7,646 nucleotides of DNA from Nitrospira defluvii (GCA_016199015.1 JACQHN010000143.1:1-7646); one strand, 5' to 3'. Counted from the stretch's first letter, positions 1 through 6,008 are shown. The notes: generated from the letters alone by a model not told the origin. A program made the numbers and translations.

Positions 1-16
1 AATAGACTGACGATCA

Positions 17-295
17 ATGATCCGTTCATTTCGCTCCAGAGAAAGCGGGGTGTTGTTTGCCGACGAGGACGTACCACGGTTCCGGAGCGTTGAACGGGTT
101 GCCAGAAGAACACTGTTGCTTCTCCACCGTGCCAAGGCACTTCAAGATCTGCGGGTTCCTCCCGGGAACAGGCTGAAAGTTTTGAAAGGGAGTCGGAAGG
201 GGCGATACAGTATTCGCATCAATGATCAGTGGCGAATATGCTTCGTCTGGACCGATGGCGATGCCTACGAAGTTGAGATTGTGGATTATCATTGA
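17..295 (+). CDS. higB: HigB-type toxin, RelE/ParE-superfamily mRNA interferase
   Basis: This 92-aa protein has the length and layout of HigB toxins. It opens with MIRSF, as HigB proteins typically do. The middle carries an LKGSRKGRYSIRINDQWR block and the end is EIVDYH, matching the family pattern LKG-x-G-x-W/Y-S-x-x-x-N-x-x-WR near the centre and DYH at the C-terminus. By family knowledge it is a ribosome-dependent endoribonuclease that cleaves translated mRNA in the cytoplasm and is neutralised by HigA. The toxin gene comes first and the antitoxin follows, which is the usual higBA order. The stop codon lies inside the ribosome-binding region of higA, so the two are probably translationally coupled. 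The promoter lies before the window, and only 16 bases of upstream sequence are visible, with no clear Shine-Dalgarno. No internal stop or frameshift is seen, so the gene appears intact. Confidence 0.93.
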   Translation: MIRSFRSRESGVLFADEDVPRFRSVERVARRTLLLLHRAKALQDLRVPPGNRLKVLKGSRKGRYSIRINDQWRICFVWTDGDAYEVEIVDYH

Positions 296-297
296 GG
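294..297 (+). promoter_or_regulatory. Ribosome-binding site of higA
   Basis: GAGG overlaps the higB stop codon (293-295) and lies six bases before ATG 304. This decides the higA start over the in-frame TTG at 292 and suggests translational coupling of the pair. Confidence 0.6.
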
Positions 298-303
298 TAC
301 AGC

Positions 304-606
304 ATGGCACACAAAAAGTTGCTTGACCCAATCCACCCAGGAGAGATTCTTCTCGAAGAATTCATGCGACCCATGGCCGTGAGTATCAATCGGCTTGCGC
401 GCAACATCGGGGTCCCACCTGGCCGGATCAGCGCCATCGTGAACGGAAAGCGCGCCATTACCGCTGACACGGCCCTTCGTTTGGCCAAATACTTCGGCAC
501 GTCTTCCGAACTCTGGCTGGGGCTTCAGATTGAGCACGATCTCAGAATCGCCAAACGCACGATCGGACCGGAAATCGAGAAACGTGTTCAGCAACACGTG
601 GCCTGA
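304..606 (+). CDS. higA: HigA-type antitoxin, XRE-family HTH
   Basis: This 100-aa protein starts IHPGEILLEEFMRPMAVSIN after a short leader, the signature opening of HigA (VapI-type) antitoxins. An XRE helix-turn-helix follows at about residues 24-65: INRLARNIGVPPGRISAIVN, then GKRAITADTALRLAKYFGTS. It ends with the usual SELWLGLQIEHDL segment. By family knowledge it binds and inhibits HigB and represses the higBA promoter. I chose ATG 304 because GAGG at 294-297 lies six bases ahead. A TTG at 292 is in frame, but it would overlap that site. The gene follows higB with an 8-base gap and should share its transcript. It is full length for the family. Confidence 0.93.
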   Translation: MAHKKLLDPIHPGEILLEEFMRPMAVSINRLARNIGVPPGRISAIVNGKRAITADTALRLAKYFGTSSELWLGLQIEHDLRIAKRTIGPEIEKRVQQHVA

Positions 607-609
607 AAG

Positions 610-729
610 ATGATTTCAATCTTGGTCTGCAATTGCGTGGAACGCCTGCTCCAAGAACGCGGCATCCTTCCGCCCAAACCTGCCCCAGTCATCGATACGG
701 ATTACTTGAAGAAGCGGGAATTGATATAG
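610..729 (+). CDS. Small unassigned ORF directly after higA
   Basis: An ATG three bases after the higA stop opens a 39-codon frame. It reads MISILVCNCVERLLQERG, then ILPPKPAPVIDTDYLKKREL, and ends in TAG. The C-terminal part has a coding-like composition with charged and proline residues, but I recognise no family. It could be a short third gene of the higBA transcript, or the tail of a longer gene whose start was lost. The ribosome-binding site is weak (GAAAG immediately upstream, overlapping the higA stop region). The function is unknown and coding status is uncertain. Confidence 0.25.
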   Translation: MISILVCNCVERLLQERGILPPKPAPVIDTDYLKKRELI

Positions 730-792
730 GCATTTTTGATGCGAACCCTGCTGAAGATTGACAGCACAGTCCTGGCCGTCGGTCCTGGCGTA

Positions 793-798
793 TATAAT
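793..798 (+). promoter_or_regulatory. Possible -10 box ahead of the vapBC remnant
   Basis: There is a perfect TATAAT in otherwise GC-rich sequence, about 60 bases before the vapB-like remnant. A TTGACA lies upstream at 758-763, but the 29-base spacing is too long for a normal sigma-70 pair, so the -35 partner is unclear. It may be the surviving promoter of the decayed vapBC module. Confidence 0.3.
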
Positions 799-856
799 TC
801 GGCGGAAGGAACTTACCGTGACAAAAAACCAACGCGCCTAACCCTCGCACTCCCTC

Positions 857-971
857 AAAAAAGAAGTCGTGGTCTCTCCTGGCTGACAGCTTGGGAAAAT
901 TCACGAAGGACTTCATGGAGAATGGCCGTAAACAACCGGTGACTCACATGCGCAAGCTCCCCTTCTCATGA
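857..971 (+). pseudogene. vapB: vapB antitoxin remnant (frameshifted)
   Basis: The frame ending at TGA 969-971 reads LADSLGKFTKDFMENGRKQP and then VTHMRKLPFS. This closely follows the C-terminus of VapB antitoxins (pattern SL-x-x-F-x-x-DFM-x-x-x-R-x-QP, then RE/RK-x-L-F). Just upstream, in another frame (863-883), KEVVVSPG resembles the segment that precedes this tail in VapB proteins, so at least one frameshift or deletion separates them near 880. The N-terminal AbrB-like DNA-binding part is not recognisable in any single frame. The stop codon overlaps the ATG at 968 of the vapC remnant (ATGA), the classic vapB-vapC junction, which supports the assignment. I judge it non-functional. The left boundary is approximate. 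Confidence 0.65.
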
Positions 972-1248
972 AGGTGCGTGCATGATACGAACCTCTGCAG
1001 CTGCCTGATCAAGTAGCAGCAACTTTGTTCTGGAACTGTTTTCCGGCTTTTCCGATTGAAGGCATCGAAATCTCAATCGTCACATTGACCGAATTGTGTT
1101 ATGGCGTCGCCAAGAGCCGTCACCACTCTCGCAATTGCACGGCATTGGAGCAATTCGTTGCTCCGCTTGTGGTTGCTGATTTTGATCGAGAGACGGTGCG
1201 AGTCTATGGGTGGTTTCGTGCTTCGCTTGAAGAAAAAGGCACACTTGA
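968..1248 (+). pseudogene. vapC: vapC PIN-domain toxin remnant, frameshifted and 3'-truncated
   Basis: The pieces of a VapC toxin occur in order but in different frames. The start MKVRA is at 968. DTNLCSCLIK, with the first catalytic Asp, is at 984-1013 and is followed by TAG. VLELF is at 1027-1041. From about 1043 a long frame reads FPIEGIEISIVTLTELCYGV through FRASLEEKGTLE, holding the second acidic residue in TLTEL. This implies three frameshifts. The frame then stops at 1250-1252, just where VapC proteins continue with the D-x-x-IAA segment and the last acidic residues. The catalytic site is therefore incomplete and the toxin should be dead. The loss point coincides with the start of the attC-linked gene at 1249, so the end was probably removed when that gene arrived. 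Confidence 0.72.
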
Positions 1249-1920
1249 ATGAAGCCTGACAATCTGGATCTCATCGGTTTGCTCCGAAGAGTCATGGTTG
1301 ATGCCACGACAAGGCTTCAATTGTCACCCATCGAAGGTGACGTGTGTTCAGCGATGGCGAAACGACTCCATTTCCCGCGAAGAGATGATTGGATGGTCTT
1401 TGGGGCGTGTCTTTACACATTCGAGGACGCGGCCATGGGTATTCGCGGCTATTTCTCGACCTGCAATGGAGTGGGAGACCGTGACTTTGAGTATCTCCGC
1501 CTGTTTGGCTTCCTGAACGCCTGCTACCTGCAGGTTGGCGCGGTGGAGCGACTTTGCGCGATCGTAAACATCCACGGCAAGAAGACAATCGTGGGAGACC
1601 TGCGCTCGTATGAGTTGATTCAGTGCAGAAACATGCTCGCATCACATACGGTCGCGTACAAGGTCGGTGATTCCGTGCAGAGTATCACGATTGAACAGTG
1701 TAGTTTGGGCCGCGCTGGTGCGACGTTTATCATAAACGAAACAGGCGAACGGCGATTGTGCTCGTTTCGTGAACTATACTCGTCTTGGGCGAAGGCGGTA
1801 CGCTCCGCATTGATTGCCATCGTGACGAAGTTCATCAAGACGGTGTTCAAGACAAATGCAGATCGCCGCGCAGAGCATCTAGCTACCTTGAGCGTACTCG
1901 TGGGAGCTGCTGCGGAATGA
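1249..1920 (+). CDS. Cassette-borne hypothetical protein with HEPN-like R-N-x4-H motif
   Basis: I do not recognise this 223-aa protein by name. Residues 80-108 form a helix-like stretch (FEYLRLFGFLNACYLQVGAV, then ERLCAIVN). It is followed at 122-133 by ELIQCRNMLASH, in which R127, N128 and H133 give the R-polar-x4-H pattern of HEPN RNase domains. Two helices flanking such a motif fit an all-alpha HEPN fold, but this is inferred from pattern only. HEPN proteins are often toxins or RNA-cleaving parts of defence systems. The C-terminal half (140-223) is unassigned. There is no signal peptide or convincing membrane span. ATG 1249 has AAAAGG at 1234-1239 nine bases ahead and overlaps the stop of the broken vapC frame. 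ATG 1294 is a possible shorter start. The gene ends four bases before an attC site, which is the compact layout of an integron cassette. Confidence 0.75.
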   Translation: MKPDNLDLIGLLRRVMVDATTRLQLSPIEGDVCSAMAKRLHFPRRDDWMVFGACLYTFEDAAMGIRGYFSTCNGVGDRDFEYLRLFGFLNACYLQVGAVERLCAIVNIHGKKTIVGDLRSYELIQCRNMLASHTVAYKVGDSVQSITIEQCSLGRAGATFIINETGERRLCSFRELYSSWAKAVRSALIAIVTKFIKTVFKTNADRRAEHLATLSVLVGAAAE

Positions 1921-1923
1921 GAG

Positions 1924-1980
1924 CCCTAACAGCAGCTTGCAGCAGCCGGCCGCGCCCGCTGCTGAAGCTGAACGTTAGAG
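1924..1980 (+). repeat. Integron attC recombination site
   Basis: The outer core sites CCCTAAC (1924-1930) and GTTAGAG (1974-1980) are complementary over CTAAC/GTTAG. Inside them CAGCTT (1933-1938) pairs with AAGCTG (1965-1970), G1939 is left unpaired, and CAGCAGC (1940-1946) pairs with GCTGCTG (1958-1964) around an 11-base loop. Unpaired AG (1931-1932) and AAC (1971-1973) form the central spacer. Core sites, spacer and a single extrahelical G match the folded attC recognised by integron integrases. The GCTGAACGTTAG ending is common in environmental attC sites. The outermost core bases deviate from consensus (C for R, G for Y). No T-run follows, so it is not an intrinsic terminator. No integrase gene is in the window. 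Confidence 0.8.
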
Positions 1981-2342
1981 AGGAGGGAAAGAGGGACATT
2001 CTGAATTTCGGCGGTGCCTGCAACTCATTCTGGGAGGGTGGTCAGTAGTAAGGTAGGACGAAGGGATGCCATCAGGATAGTGCCAGGTGACATTGCGTGC
2101 GAGTGTCTTCTTACTGCTCCACACTCCATATGTTTCGGGCTGGTCTGCTGAAGCGGGCATGAGAGCTGTTTTGTGCTCCGACCGTTGCTGAGCCGAAGCG
2201 GCCCGACCAAGGCGGGTGGCGAGGACTGTTCGACGTTCGGTTCGAGCGCTGCTCGGAACGGAACGAGTTCCGCAGCCAAGCGGAGGCGAAGCGTATGGCG
2301 GACCAAAACGGCTGTGGCCTGTAGCGAAGCAGCCAGCCCGGA
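1981..2342. other. Gene-poor stretch between attC and the 42-bp repeat
   Basis: No convincing coding region is seen in either direction. Open frames here lack ribosome-binding sites and family-like sequence. The right half is rich in short inverted repeats, for example CGAGC/GCTCG at 2243-2255 and CGGAAC/GTTCCG at 2254-2272. It also contains several GCGAAGC-type words. It may be a decayed cassette, since it begins just downstream of the attC cut point, or a non-coding spacer. Confidence 0.5.
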
Positions 2343-2384
2343 CTACTTTACCAAGAACGGCTTCGAATCCTCGCCGGAGGCGGT
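2343..2384 (-). repeat. 42-bp direct repeat, left copy (duplicated 3' end of the IPT/TIG gene)
   Basis: This is identical over 42 bases to 3463-3504. On the minus strand it encodes TASGEDSKPFLVK and a TAG stop, exactly the C-terminus of the IPT/TIG gene. Here it is detached from any such gene, so this is the duplicated copy. The two copies bracket the phd-PIN module, with starts 1120 bp apart. Confidence 0.9.
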
Positions 2385-2427
2385 GGAGATGGTCGGCGAG
2401 CCTGTGCACACTGACTTCACCGCTTGC

Positions 2428-2853
2428 TTAGCCCTTTCGGGGCTGATTCTTCCGTCGATAATACTCGAGAAACTCGCGGGGAGAGAACACGAGCATGCCC
2501 TCTCGTCGGGAGGCCGGAAAGTGTTTGGTATTTCCCGTGATGACACAACGCGCATCGCCTGCGAGTGCTGTTTCGAGAAAGGCTTCGTCGGCAGCATCCA
2601 GAAGCCTGTTGGTCAACGGACGGCCAGCCACACTCAATCCATCAGCCTTGATCTGATCGAGAAATATCTTAATCAACTCGGCGTCGAATTGAAATTTAGG
2701 TCGTTTGAGGACATCCGCGTATTCGGTGAGGATGCGGGCGTCGAAACATAGATAGAGGCTTCCTCCGGCGATCATTCTGACTATTTCACCGGGTGGACCG
2801 AATGGGGATAACAGTCCGGGGACCAGGACATTCGTGTCCACCGCTACCTTCAC
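2428..2853 (-). CDS. PIN-domain RNase toxin (VapC-like, PIN_3/COG1569-type)
   Basis: This is a 141-aa PIN-domain protein. It begins MKVAVDTNVLVPGLLSPFGP, with the first catalytic Asp at residue 6. E44 lies in ILTEYADVL, and D86/D89 in LLDAADEAFLETALAG. The closing strand is CVITGNTKHF, where the family usually has TGD, so N108 replaces that Asp. Three of the usual acidic residues remain, so an active Mg-dependent RNase is plausible. The sequence most resembles the group of putative PIN toxins with an FLETALAG-x-A-x-x-x-x-TG pattern rather than classical VapC. The start overlaps the stop of the upstream antitoxin gene by four bases (ATGA at 2850-2853), the standard antitoxin-toxin coupling. 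By family knowledge it cleaves RNA in the cytoplasm when released from its antitoxin. It is full length with no frameshift. Confidence 0.88.
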   Translation of the reverse strand: MKVAVDTNVLVPGLLSPFGPPGEIVRMIAGGSLYLCFDARILTEYADVLKRPKFQFDAELIKIFLDQIKADGLSVAGRPLTNRLLDAADEAFLETALAGDARCVITGNTKHFPASRREGMLVFSPREFLEYYRRKNQPRKG

Positions 2854-3137
2854 CGGCGGCGGGCCTTTCGGGCTGTTCGAATCTCGGTATTGATCTCGTC
2901 GGGGGAAAGTTTGTCTGTCCCGGCCTTGACCGATTGCCGCTGCATCTGTTCGACCGCCGAAACTGATCGAGCTTGCCGCACGGCAGCAAGAGACTCCTCA
3001 AGCGTGTCTTCGGTAATGGCCGACAGGATGGCGATCGGTTTGCCGTTCGAAGTAAGGATGACCTCCCGCTTGCGCGCCAACTTGCTCCACACTTGTCCTG
3101 AGCGCTCACGCAAGTCTCTGACCGTGATGAACTTCAT
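2850..3137 (-). CDS. Phd/YefM-type antitoxin partner of the PIN toxin
   Basis: This 95-aa protein starts MKFITVRDLRERSGQVWSKL, followed by REVILTSNGKPIAILSAI. This is the Phd/YefM antitoxin core: a short strand, the helix-forming RDLR segment, then the V-I-L-T-x-N-G-K-P-x-A-x-L block. The C-terminal 45 residues are charged and probably form the toxin-binding tail, ending ARKARRR. By family knowledge the N-terminal part dimerises and binds the operon promoter, and the tail blocks the toxin. I chose ATG 3137 because GAGG lies six bases ahead (3144-3147). An in-frame ATG at 3149 would overlap that site. A good promoter stands just upstream. The gene overlaps the PIN gene by four bases. Confidence 0.88.
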   Translation of the reverse strand: MKFITVRDLRERSGQVWSKLARKREVILTSNGKPIAILSAITEDTLEESLAAVRQARSVSAVEQMQRQSVKAGTDKLSPDEINTEIRTARKARRR

Positions 3138-3160
3138 GATGCACCTCATTGAGTGACGAT

Positions 3161-3189
3161 ATGGTATGCGATCGTGATCCGAACGTCAA
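3161..3189 (-). promoter_or_regulatory. Promoter of the phd-PIN operon
   Basis: On the minus strand TTGACG (3189-3184) and TACCAT (3166-3161) are separated by exactly 17 bases. The -10 box is 23 bases ahead of the antitoxin ATG at 3137, leaving room for the ribosome-binding site. Phd-type antitoxins repress their own operon, so an operator is expected here. GATCGTGATC at 3170-3179 is a possible but unproven candidate. Confidence 0.55.
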
Positions 3190-3462
3190 ACGAAGCGCCG
3201 ACATCCCGACACATTGCCTAACGAGCGAAGCAGTCGATACAGAGAAACTACGCTTGTCCTGGGGCCGAGGTCGCAAGCAAAGCCGGCACGGGCTATCCTA
3301 CGAATGAGCGAAGCGGATTCACAGGGTACTGAAAAAGTGCGCAGCGGCGTTCTCGCCGAGCTCAGGGGCTCCACGTACCCCATGGGAAAAGAGCCTGTCA
3401 CGACAGGTTCGGGATGGGCGAGCCGTGTCTTGAACGATCGATCAGGCCGTAGCCGTCCCTCG
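3190..3462. other. Non-coding stretch between the phd-PIN promoter and the IPT/TIG gene
   Basis: Together with the promoter region, about 325 bases lack a gene. It holds a lone integron-like core word GCCTAAC (3216-3222; GTTAGGC on the minus strand). GAGCGAAGC occurs twice (3223-3231 and 3306-3314), each shortly after a CCTA word. There is also a perfect stem CCTGTC/GACAGG (3394-3407). No long frame here looks like a protein. Confidence 0.5.
3394..3407. repeat. Short perfect inverted repeat
   Basis: CCTGTC-AC-GACAGG has six-base arms with a two-base centre, about 55 bases downstream of the IPT/TIG stop. It has no T-run on either side, so a terminator is unlikely. It may be an operator-like or dispersed palindrome. 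Confidence 0.4.
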
Positions 3463-3504
3463 CTACTTTACCAAGAACGGCTTCGAATCCTCGCCGGAGG
3501 CGGT
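3463..3504 (-). repeat. 42-bp direct repeat, right copy (native 3' end of the IPT/TIG gene)
   Basis: Exact partner of 2343-2384. Here the repeat is in frame and supplies the last 13 codons and stop of the IPT/TIG gene, so this is the original copy. Similarity falls off immediately outside the 42 bases on both sides. Confidence 0.9.
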
Positions 3505-4005
3505 CGTGACCGTCATCATGGCCATGCCTTTGCGCCTGCCGATTGGTACGGTGGCTGTGATCTGATTGTCGCTTTCAAACTTGAACGTCGCCGGGTGCCC
3601 AGGACCGAAGGACAGCGATCGGAGGCACTCGGCAGGGCCGAAGTTCCTGCCGGAAATCGTCACCTTGTCACCGGCTTTGCCTTCATCCGGCTTCACCGAT
3701 TCGATCTTCGGCGCTTCGCCGAAACAGGCCTGGGCCTTGGCTGCCGTTTCCGCCGAAGAATATTTAGGCGCCGGGCCTTTAGGTGTGGTGGCGGCAGATT
3801 TTGCTTTTGGGCCTCCGCTCTTCGCGGCGGCTTTTTTCTCGGGAGCTTTTTTCGTCGCGGGTGCCTTGCCCCCTGCCGGTGGTGCGGCCTGTTCAGCCGA
3901 CTTCTTCACGTCTTCCGCCGCGATGGCGTACGAGATTCCGCCCAGTAATACGAGCCCGATCGCGGTCGCGACCATGACACCTTGTCGCTCTCTCAGCCTC
4001 TGCAT
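3463..4005 (-). CDS. Exported IPT/TIG-domain protein
   Basis: This is a 180-aa protein. Residues 1-30 (MQRLRERQGVMVATAIGLVL, then LGGISYAIAA) are a clear Sec signal peptide with likely cleavage after AIA. A low-complexity Lys/Ala/Pro/Gly-rich linker runs to about residue 80. About 97-180 form an IPT/TIG (immunoglobulin-like) domain: APKIESVKPDEGKAGDKVTI, then SGRNFGP and a final FLVK strand. It should be periplasmic or envelope-associated. The partner and exact role are unknown. ATG 4005 is preceded six bases upstream by GGAGG (4012-4016). Longer in-frame extensions run into the end of acs and lack a signal sequence. It lies 55 bp downstream of acs in the same direction, so co-transcription is possible. 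Its final 13 codons are duplicated at 2343-2384. Confidence 0.85.
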   Translation of the reverse strand: MQRLRERQGVMVATAIGLVLLGGISYAIAAEDVKKSAEQAAPPAGGKAPATKKAPEKKAAAKSGGPKAKSAATTPKGPAPKYSSAETAAKAQACFGEAPKIESVKPDEGKAGDKVTISGRNFGPAECLRSLSFGPGHPATFKFESDNQITATVPIGRRKGMAMMTVTTASGEDSKPFLVK

Positions 4006-4060
4006 GACCGGCCTCCATGCACACAGTAAAAGATTGCGCACCGACAGAACACGAATCGTC

Positions 4061-5950
4061 TCAGTCTTCAATGGTCGAAATATCGCCCACGTCCTGCCCC
4101 AACTCCTTGGCCTTGAGCACCCGCCGCATAATTTTTCCCGAGCGTGTCTTCGGCAACGACGACACGATGTCGATTTCCTGCGGGACGGCAATTTTCCCCA
4201 ACTCCTTCAAGACCTGCTCTTTCAGCGATTGCACGAGTTCCTTCGAGTCCTGGTAGCCCTGCTTCAAAATGACAAAGGCCTTGATCGCTTCGCCGGCCGT
4301 GCGATGCGGTTTGCCGATGACCGCCGCTTCGGCCACGGCTTCGTGACTCACGAGCGCGCTTTCGACTTCCGCAGTCCCAATGCGATTGCCGGCCACTTTA
4401 ATGACGTCGTCCGCGCGGCCCATGAACCACATGTAGCCGTCGTGATCTTTTCTGCAGACGTCTCCCGCTGTGTAGCAATTGGGAATGGTGTTCCAGTAGA
4501 CCTTATAGCGATCGGGATCTTTGTAGATCGTCCGCATCATCGACGGCCAGGGCCTTTTGATGACGGCAAAGCCGCCGGCATTGCTCGGCAGACTCTTGCC
4601 TTCCCTATCCACCACGTCGGCCTCAATGCCGAGAAATGGTCGGGTGGCGGAACCTGGTTTGAGCGGCACAGAGGGCAGGGGAGTGATCAGAATGGAGCCT
4701 GTCTCGGTCTGCCACCAGGTGTCCATGATGGGTTTGTCGCTGCCGGTGACGCGATAGAACCACTCCCATGCTTCCGGGTTGATCGGTTCCCCAACGCTTC
4801 CGAGAATGCGCAATGTGGAGAGATCAGACTTCTTGGGCCAGTCCTCGCCGTATTTCATCAGCAATCGGATGGCCGTCGGCGTCGTGTAGAAAATCGAGAC
4901 GCCGTACCGTTCGATGAGATCCCACCAGCGGCCGGGGTTAGGATAGTCGGGCTTGCCTTCGGCCATGAGGATCGTCGCGCCGTTCAGCAAGGGACCGTAG
5001 ACGATGTAACTGTGCCCCGTCACCCAGCCGGGATCAGCCACGCAGAAATAGACATCCTCTTCCTTGAGATCGAATACATACTTCGTCGTGATATAGGTGC
5101 CGACCATATAGCCGCCGTGGACATGGACGACGCCTATGGGTTTTCCGGTGGTTCCCGAGGTGTAGAGAATGTAGAGCGGAGTTTCCGAATCGAGCGGCTC
5201 TGCCGCGCAGAGGGTGGTCTGTCCCTTCAGCCACTCGACCCAATCGATTTCTTTCGGCGCCGTGAGGGCGATCCCCAGGGTTTCGCGCCGCACCACCACG
5301 ACTTTTTCTACGGAGGGACAGGATCGCACGGCATCATCGACGACGCCCTTGAGGTTGATCGTTTTCCCGCGATCGTACCCGACATCGGCCGTGATGACGA
5401 CACGCGCCTCGGCGTCTTGAATGCGGCTCGCGAGGGCCGGGGCGCTGAAGCCGGAGTACACCACGCTGTGAATGACCCCGATGCGGGCACAGGCCAGCAT
5501 GGCGACGACCTGTTCGGGAATTTTCGGCAGGTAGATAGTGACGCGGTCGCCTTTCTGTAGCCCAAGTGCCTTGAGCGCGTTGGCGCAGCGATTGACCTGA
5601 CGCAACAGTTCCCCATAGGTGAAGATGCGTTCCTCGCCGTTCTCCCCGACCCAAATCACCGCGACTTTGTTGCGACGCCAGGTGTTCGCGTGGCGATCCA
5701 GGCAGTTATAGGCGATATTGCAGGTCGCGCCTACGAACCATTTCGCCCAGGGATAGTTCCACTCGAGTACCCGGTTCCAGGGTGAGAACCACTCCAATTC
5801 CTTGGCCACGCCGCTCCAGAACCCTTCCGGGTCGGCGATGGAAGCCTTGTAGGCCTGGTCGTAATCCTGAATATGCGCCGCCGCCTTCGTTCGGGCGGTC
5901 GGCTGAATGACGCGGCCTTCCTTCACCAGGGTATCGATCTTGTCGTCCAT
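4061..5950 (-). CDS. acs: Acetate-CoA ligase (AMP-forming acetyl-CoA synthetase)
   Basis: This 629-aa enzyme activates acetate with ATP to acetyl-AMP and then acetyl-CoA in the cytoplasm. The family hallmarks are in order. An N-terminal acetate-CoA ligase segment holds FWSGVAKELEWFSPW. The nucleotide loop is YTSGTTGKPIG (263-273). GSVGEPINPEAWEW is at 384-397. DTWWQTETG (410-418) includes W413 of the acetate pocket. YTAGD (493-497) and GRADDVIKVAGNRIG (511-525) follow. The C-terminal SGK (K606) is in LPKTRSGKIMRR, the catalytic lysine that is acetylated in well-studied Acs. Usual Acs length is about 650. The loop has Ile272 where Lys is normal (KPKG). ATG 5950 has GGAGG nine bases ahead (5960-5964), and the protein from there matches the family start. 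A longer upstream frame lacks family sequence. Confidence 0.95.
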   Translation of the reverse strand: MDDKIDTLVKEGRVIQPTARTKAAAHIQDYDQAYKASIADPEGFWSGVAKELEWFSPWNRVLEWNYPWAKWFVGATCNIAYNCLDRHANTWRRNKVAVIWVGENGEERIFTYGELLRQVNRCANALKALGLQKGDRVTIYLPKIPEQVVAMLACARIGVIHSVVYSGFSAPALASRIQDAEARVVITADVGYDRGKTINLKGVVDDAVRSCPSVEKVVVVRRETLGIALTAPKEIDWVEWLKGQTTLCAAEPLDSETPLYILYTSGTTGKPIGVVHVHGGYMVGTYITTKYVFDLKEEDVYFCVADPGWVTGHSYIVYGPLLNGATILMAEGKPDYPNPGRWWDLIERYGVSIFYTTPTAIRLLMKYGEDWPKKSDLSTLRILGSVGEPINPEAWEWFYRVTGSDKPIMDTWWQTETGSILITPLPSVPLKPGSATRPFLGIEADVVDREGKSLPSNAGGFAVIKRPWPSMMRTIYKDPDRYKVYWNTIPNCYTAGDVCRKDHDGYMWFMGRADDVIKVAGNRIGTAEVESALVSHEAVAEAAVIGKPHRTAGEAIKAFVILKQGYQDSKELVQSLKEQVLKELGKIAVPQEIDIVSSLPKTRSGKIMRRVLKAKELGQDVGDISTIED

Positions 5951-6008
5951 AGGTGCATGCCTCCACAAAGCGCGGGCCTCTCCCACGCGCGGTTCACTTG
6001 TGGAAGGC

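Noticed and set aside
758..798. TTGACA plus TATAAT as one promoter
   Set aside because: The 29-base spacing is incompatible with a standard sigma-70 promoter; only the -10 box is kept, at low confidence.
736..942. 68-codon plus-strand open frame over the vapB region
   Set aside because: Its translation does not match VapB, while another frame gives the recognisable VapB tail.
1924..1980. Intrinsic terminator after the HEPN-like gene
   Set aside because: The stem is strong, but no T-run follows, and the core-site pairing with one bulged G fits attC better.
1975..2409. 144-codon minus-strand open frame between attC and the repeat
   Set aside because: Starts inside the repeat region, lacks a ribosome-binding site, and has low-information Arg/Ser/Pro composition.
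2430..2444. AGCCC/GGGCT stem at the end of the PIN gene as a terminator
   Set aside because: Only five pairs, overlaps the coding end, and no T-run on the relevant strand.
3214..3948. 244-codon plus-strand open frame
   Set aside because: Arg-rich, without family resemblance, and runs antisense into the IPT/TIG gene.
3566..5560. 664-codon plus-strand open frame
   Set aside because: It lies antisense to acs and the IPT/TIG gene, whose proteins match known families throughout. The open frame is a GC-bias shadow.
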